Shown: positions 14,914-16,306 of the stretch, piece after piece
Numbering within the stretch: the first letter of the stretch is position 1
Layout: each line of letters opens with the position of its first letter
Assembly (NCBI GenBank): GCA_946479335.1
Contig: CAMLFP010000088.1
Location: 1 to 16,306, forward strand
Direction: 5' to 3'
Length of the DNA: 16,306 nt
DNA from: an uncultured Archangium sp.
GTDB taxonomy: Bacteria > Myxococcota > Myxococcia > Myxococcales > Myxococcaceae
Made by a program: the position numbers and the translations under genes
Notes under the pieces: generated by a model
Databases searched by the model: none
Seen by the model: the letters and a program-made list of their open reading frames with translations, nothing else
Told to the model about the DNA's origin: nothing

Positions 14914-15881
14914 CGCTCGACCTCGTCGCCTGTGCGCAGCGACCCGGTCACCAGGCAGTCGCGCTCTTCGCAGCGCTTCACGTTGATGGAGACCAGCCCG
15001 TTTCGCGTGCGCACCTGCGCGAGGCCGGAGTCGCGGCGGATCGCCGACGCGGGCACCAGGAACGTCGCCTCGCCGCCCTGCTTCGTCGTCACCCGGCCCG
15101 GCGTGCCCGCGGTCAACGTCGCGCTGTCTTCCGCTTCGAACCACGCGAGGAAGCTGCCGTCGCGCGGGTCTGCGGCGGGCGCGCGCGAGACGAGGCGCAC
15201 CGGCGTCACCTCGGCGCCCGCGATGAAGCGCCACTCCCCGTCAGGCGCGGGGCGGCTCAGGCGCGCCTCGATGCGCGACGCCGCGCGCCCGGAGATGACG
15301 AACAACGGCCCGGCCGACGGGTCGCGGTTCTCGCCCAGCGTCGCGTCGACGTGGGTGATGACGCCGCTCGAGGGCGCGCGCAACGCCAGCTCTCCACTGC
15401 CTGACAGCAGCGACGCGCTGTCGCGCACCCCGGCCGCCAGCAGCACCGCGCGCGCGGTCTGCAGGTCGGCGCGCGCCGAGGCCTCCTGCGCCGCGGCTTC
15501 AGAGACGTCGAGGCTCTTCGCGAGGCCCTCGGCCTTCAGCGCGGTCAGTTGCTGGTGGCGCTCGGTCCACGCGGCGAGGCGCGCGCGGGCGCCTTCGGCC
15601 CGGCCAGCGGCGTCCAGCACCTCCGGCATCACCACCGTGCACAGCGGCGCGCCGGCGTCGACGACGTCACCTTCACGCGCCGCGATGCGCGTCACCGTCG
15701 CGCGGAACGGCGGCGTCACCACCCCGCGTGCCGACACGTCGGTCAGCACCAGCGCGGGGCCTTCGAGCATCAGCTCGTCTGCCGCGACGCGCACCGGGCC
15801 CCACTGCGGCGTGGGCGTCGCCTCGGGCGTCGGCGTGGGCGCGGTACATGACAGCAACAACAGCGGCAGCAGCTTCTTCAC
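14910..15881 (-). CDS. RND periplasmic adaptor lipoprotein, CzcB-like (323 aa)
   Basis: Membrane fusion protein joining the CzcA-like pump to the TolC-type channel. The N-terminus MKKLLPLLLLSC is a short lipoprotein signal with Cys12 as the lipidation site, followed by a Thr/Pro-rich tether. Then come lipoyl-like half-motifs (VTRIAAREGDVVDAGAPL; ALRAPSSGVITHVD) flanking an alanine-rich helical hairpin (about residues 95-150), and beta-barrel and membrane-proximal parts. At 323 residues it is compact compared with CusB or CzcB. The C-terminus has Cys304 and Cys309 (CEERDC), a possible disulfide or metal site. GTG 15881 is supported by AGGAG at 15893-15889, and the gene overlaps the channel gene stop by 4 nt (GTGA) and the pump start by 4 nt. 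Assignment as an adaptor is secure; metal specificity is inferred from the pump. Confidence 0.92.
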   Translation of the reverse strand: MKKLLPLLLLSCTAPTPTPEATPTPQWGPVRVAADELMLEGPALVLTDVSARGVVTPPFRATVTRIAAREGDVVDAGAPLCTVVMPEVLDAAGRAEGARARLAAWTERHQQLTALKAEGLAKSLDVSEAAAQEASARADLQTARAVLLAAGVRDSASLLSGSGELALRAPSSGVITHVDATLGENRDPSAGPLFVISGRAASRIEARLSRPAPDGEWRFIAGAEVTPVRLVSRAPAADPRDGSFLAWFEAEDSATLTAGTPGRVTTKQGGEATFLVPASAIRRDSGLAQVRTRNGLVSINVKRCEERDCLVTGSLRTGDEVER

Positions 15882-16306
15882 GGTGACTCTCCTGCGCGCA
15901 GCAGCTCGTTGGCGTGGTGCCGCGCTTCGACGACGTTGGCGCGCGCGGCGACGGCGGCGATGCGCGCGGCGAGGGCTTGCCGGCGCAGCGTGGTGAGCTC
16001 GAACAGCGTCGCCTCCCCGCGCTCGAAGCGCGTGGTCTCCAGCGTCGCCGCCTCCTCCGCCGCGGGGAGCTGCCGGCCCTGCACGGCCTCCAGCGTCTCC
16101 TGGGTGTGCTCCAGCTCGTGCTGCATGCGCAGCCACTCGATGTTCTCCGCGCGCGCGGCCGCGTCCCGGGCGCCGCGCAGTGACAGCGCCTGCGCGCGGT
16201 AGGTGCGCTGGGCCTTCTCGCCGCGCTCGAAGACGGGGAGCGTGAAGCCGACGTTGACCGCCGCGACCCACTGCTGCGGCCACTCCTGACCGGCGAACAC
16301 CGAGAG
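15878..16306 (-). CDS. TolC-family outer-membrane efflux protein, CzcC-like (3' part, cut by window edge)
   Basis: The last 142 residues of a TolC/CzcC-type outer-membrane channel; the N-terminal part lies beyond position 16306. The visible portion has a beta strand with the family-typical LPVFERGEK, then a long coiled-coil helix (TYRAQALSLRGARDAA onward). Next is the repeat-unit motif RFERGEATLFELTTLRRQAL, matching the pattern R-y-x-x-G-x-x-x-x-x-E-L, and a final helix ending at GESP. It would form the trimeric exit duct for the CzcB-like and CzcA-like proteins encoded just downstream. The stop overlaps the adaptor GTG start by 4 nt. The operon promoter is probably upstream of this gene and outside the window. 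Confidence 0.88.
   Translation of the reverse strand, partial: LSVFAGQEWPQQWVAAVNVGFTLPVFERGEKAQRTYRAQALSLRGARDAAARAENIEWLRMQHELEHTQETLEAVQGRQLPAAEEAATLETTRFERGEATLFELTTLRRQALAARIAAVAARANVVEARHHANELLRAGESP

Noticed and set aside
14914..15234. Upstream extension of the RND pump frame to 15234
   Set aside because: This part overlaps the adaptor gene in another frame and encodes Arg/Gly-rich sequence; the pump begins at the ATGA overlap at 14913 with the normal HME-RND N-terminus.
12838..15996. 1052-codon open frame on the plus strand opposite the RND pump
   Set aside because: Translation is Arg/His/Gln/Glu repeats typical of an antisense frame in high-GC DNA; the minus-strand CzcA-like gene accounts for the region.

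Overview
The window is high-GC DNA with tightly packed genes and short or overlapping junctions. The protein types (a sigma-54 activator paired with a kinase, Lol/MacB-type export genes, an HME-RND metal pump, a sigma-factor remnant of a kind I associate with myxobacteria) suggest a Gram-negative bacterium with an outer membrane, most likely a member of the Myxococcota. This is inference from gene content and style; there is no rRNA or other marker to confirm it.

Layout. (1) 1-890 is a poorly ordered left end: a remnant of a sigma-70-family gene broken over three reading frames, and two small hypothetical genes. (2) 894-1562 (minus) is a small alpha/beta hydrolase. (3) 1578-1743 holds tRNA-Phe(GAA) on the minus strand with a readable promoter and an intrinsic terminator. 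(4) 1740-6979 (minus) is a compact five-gene operon: two FtsX/LolC-E-type permeases, a LolA-like periplasmic carrier, an outer-membrane beta-barrel and a LolD-like ATPase. Together they would span the whole envelope. (5) 7128-9769 (plus) is a divergently transcribed two-component pair: a six-TM histidine kinase and an NtrC-type sigma-54 activator, overlapping by 4 nt. (6) 9794-16306 (minus) is the 3' part of a metal-efflux operon in the order czcC-like (partial), czcB-like adaptor lipoprotein, czcA-like RND pump, OmpR-type regulator, histidine kinase.

How they work together. The most notable unit is the exporter operon plus its divergent kinase/NtrC pair. Just upstream of the operon, on its strand, is a 10-of-12 match to the sigma-54 -24/-12 consensus with the exact GG-N10-GC spacing. 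The neighbouring GAFTGA-containing regulator is the obvious candidate activator. I propose a regulated, Lol-like transenvelope lipid or lipoprotein export system ending in a beta-barrel rather than in LolB. The right-hand operon is a self-regulated CzcCBA-type heavy-metal efflux system. The pump carries the DFG-x3-DG-x5-E transmembrane motif of divalent-cation HME-RND proteins rather than the CusA type.

No CRISPR array, insertion sequence, integrase or rRNA is visible. The longest gene-free stretch is the 148-nt divergent region 6980-7127.
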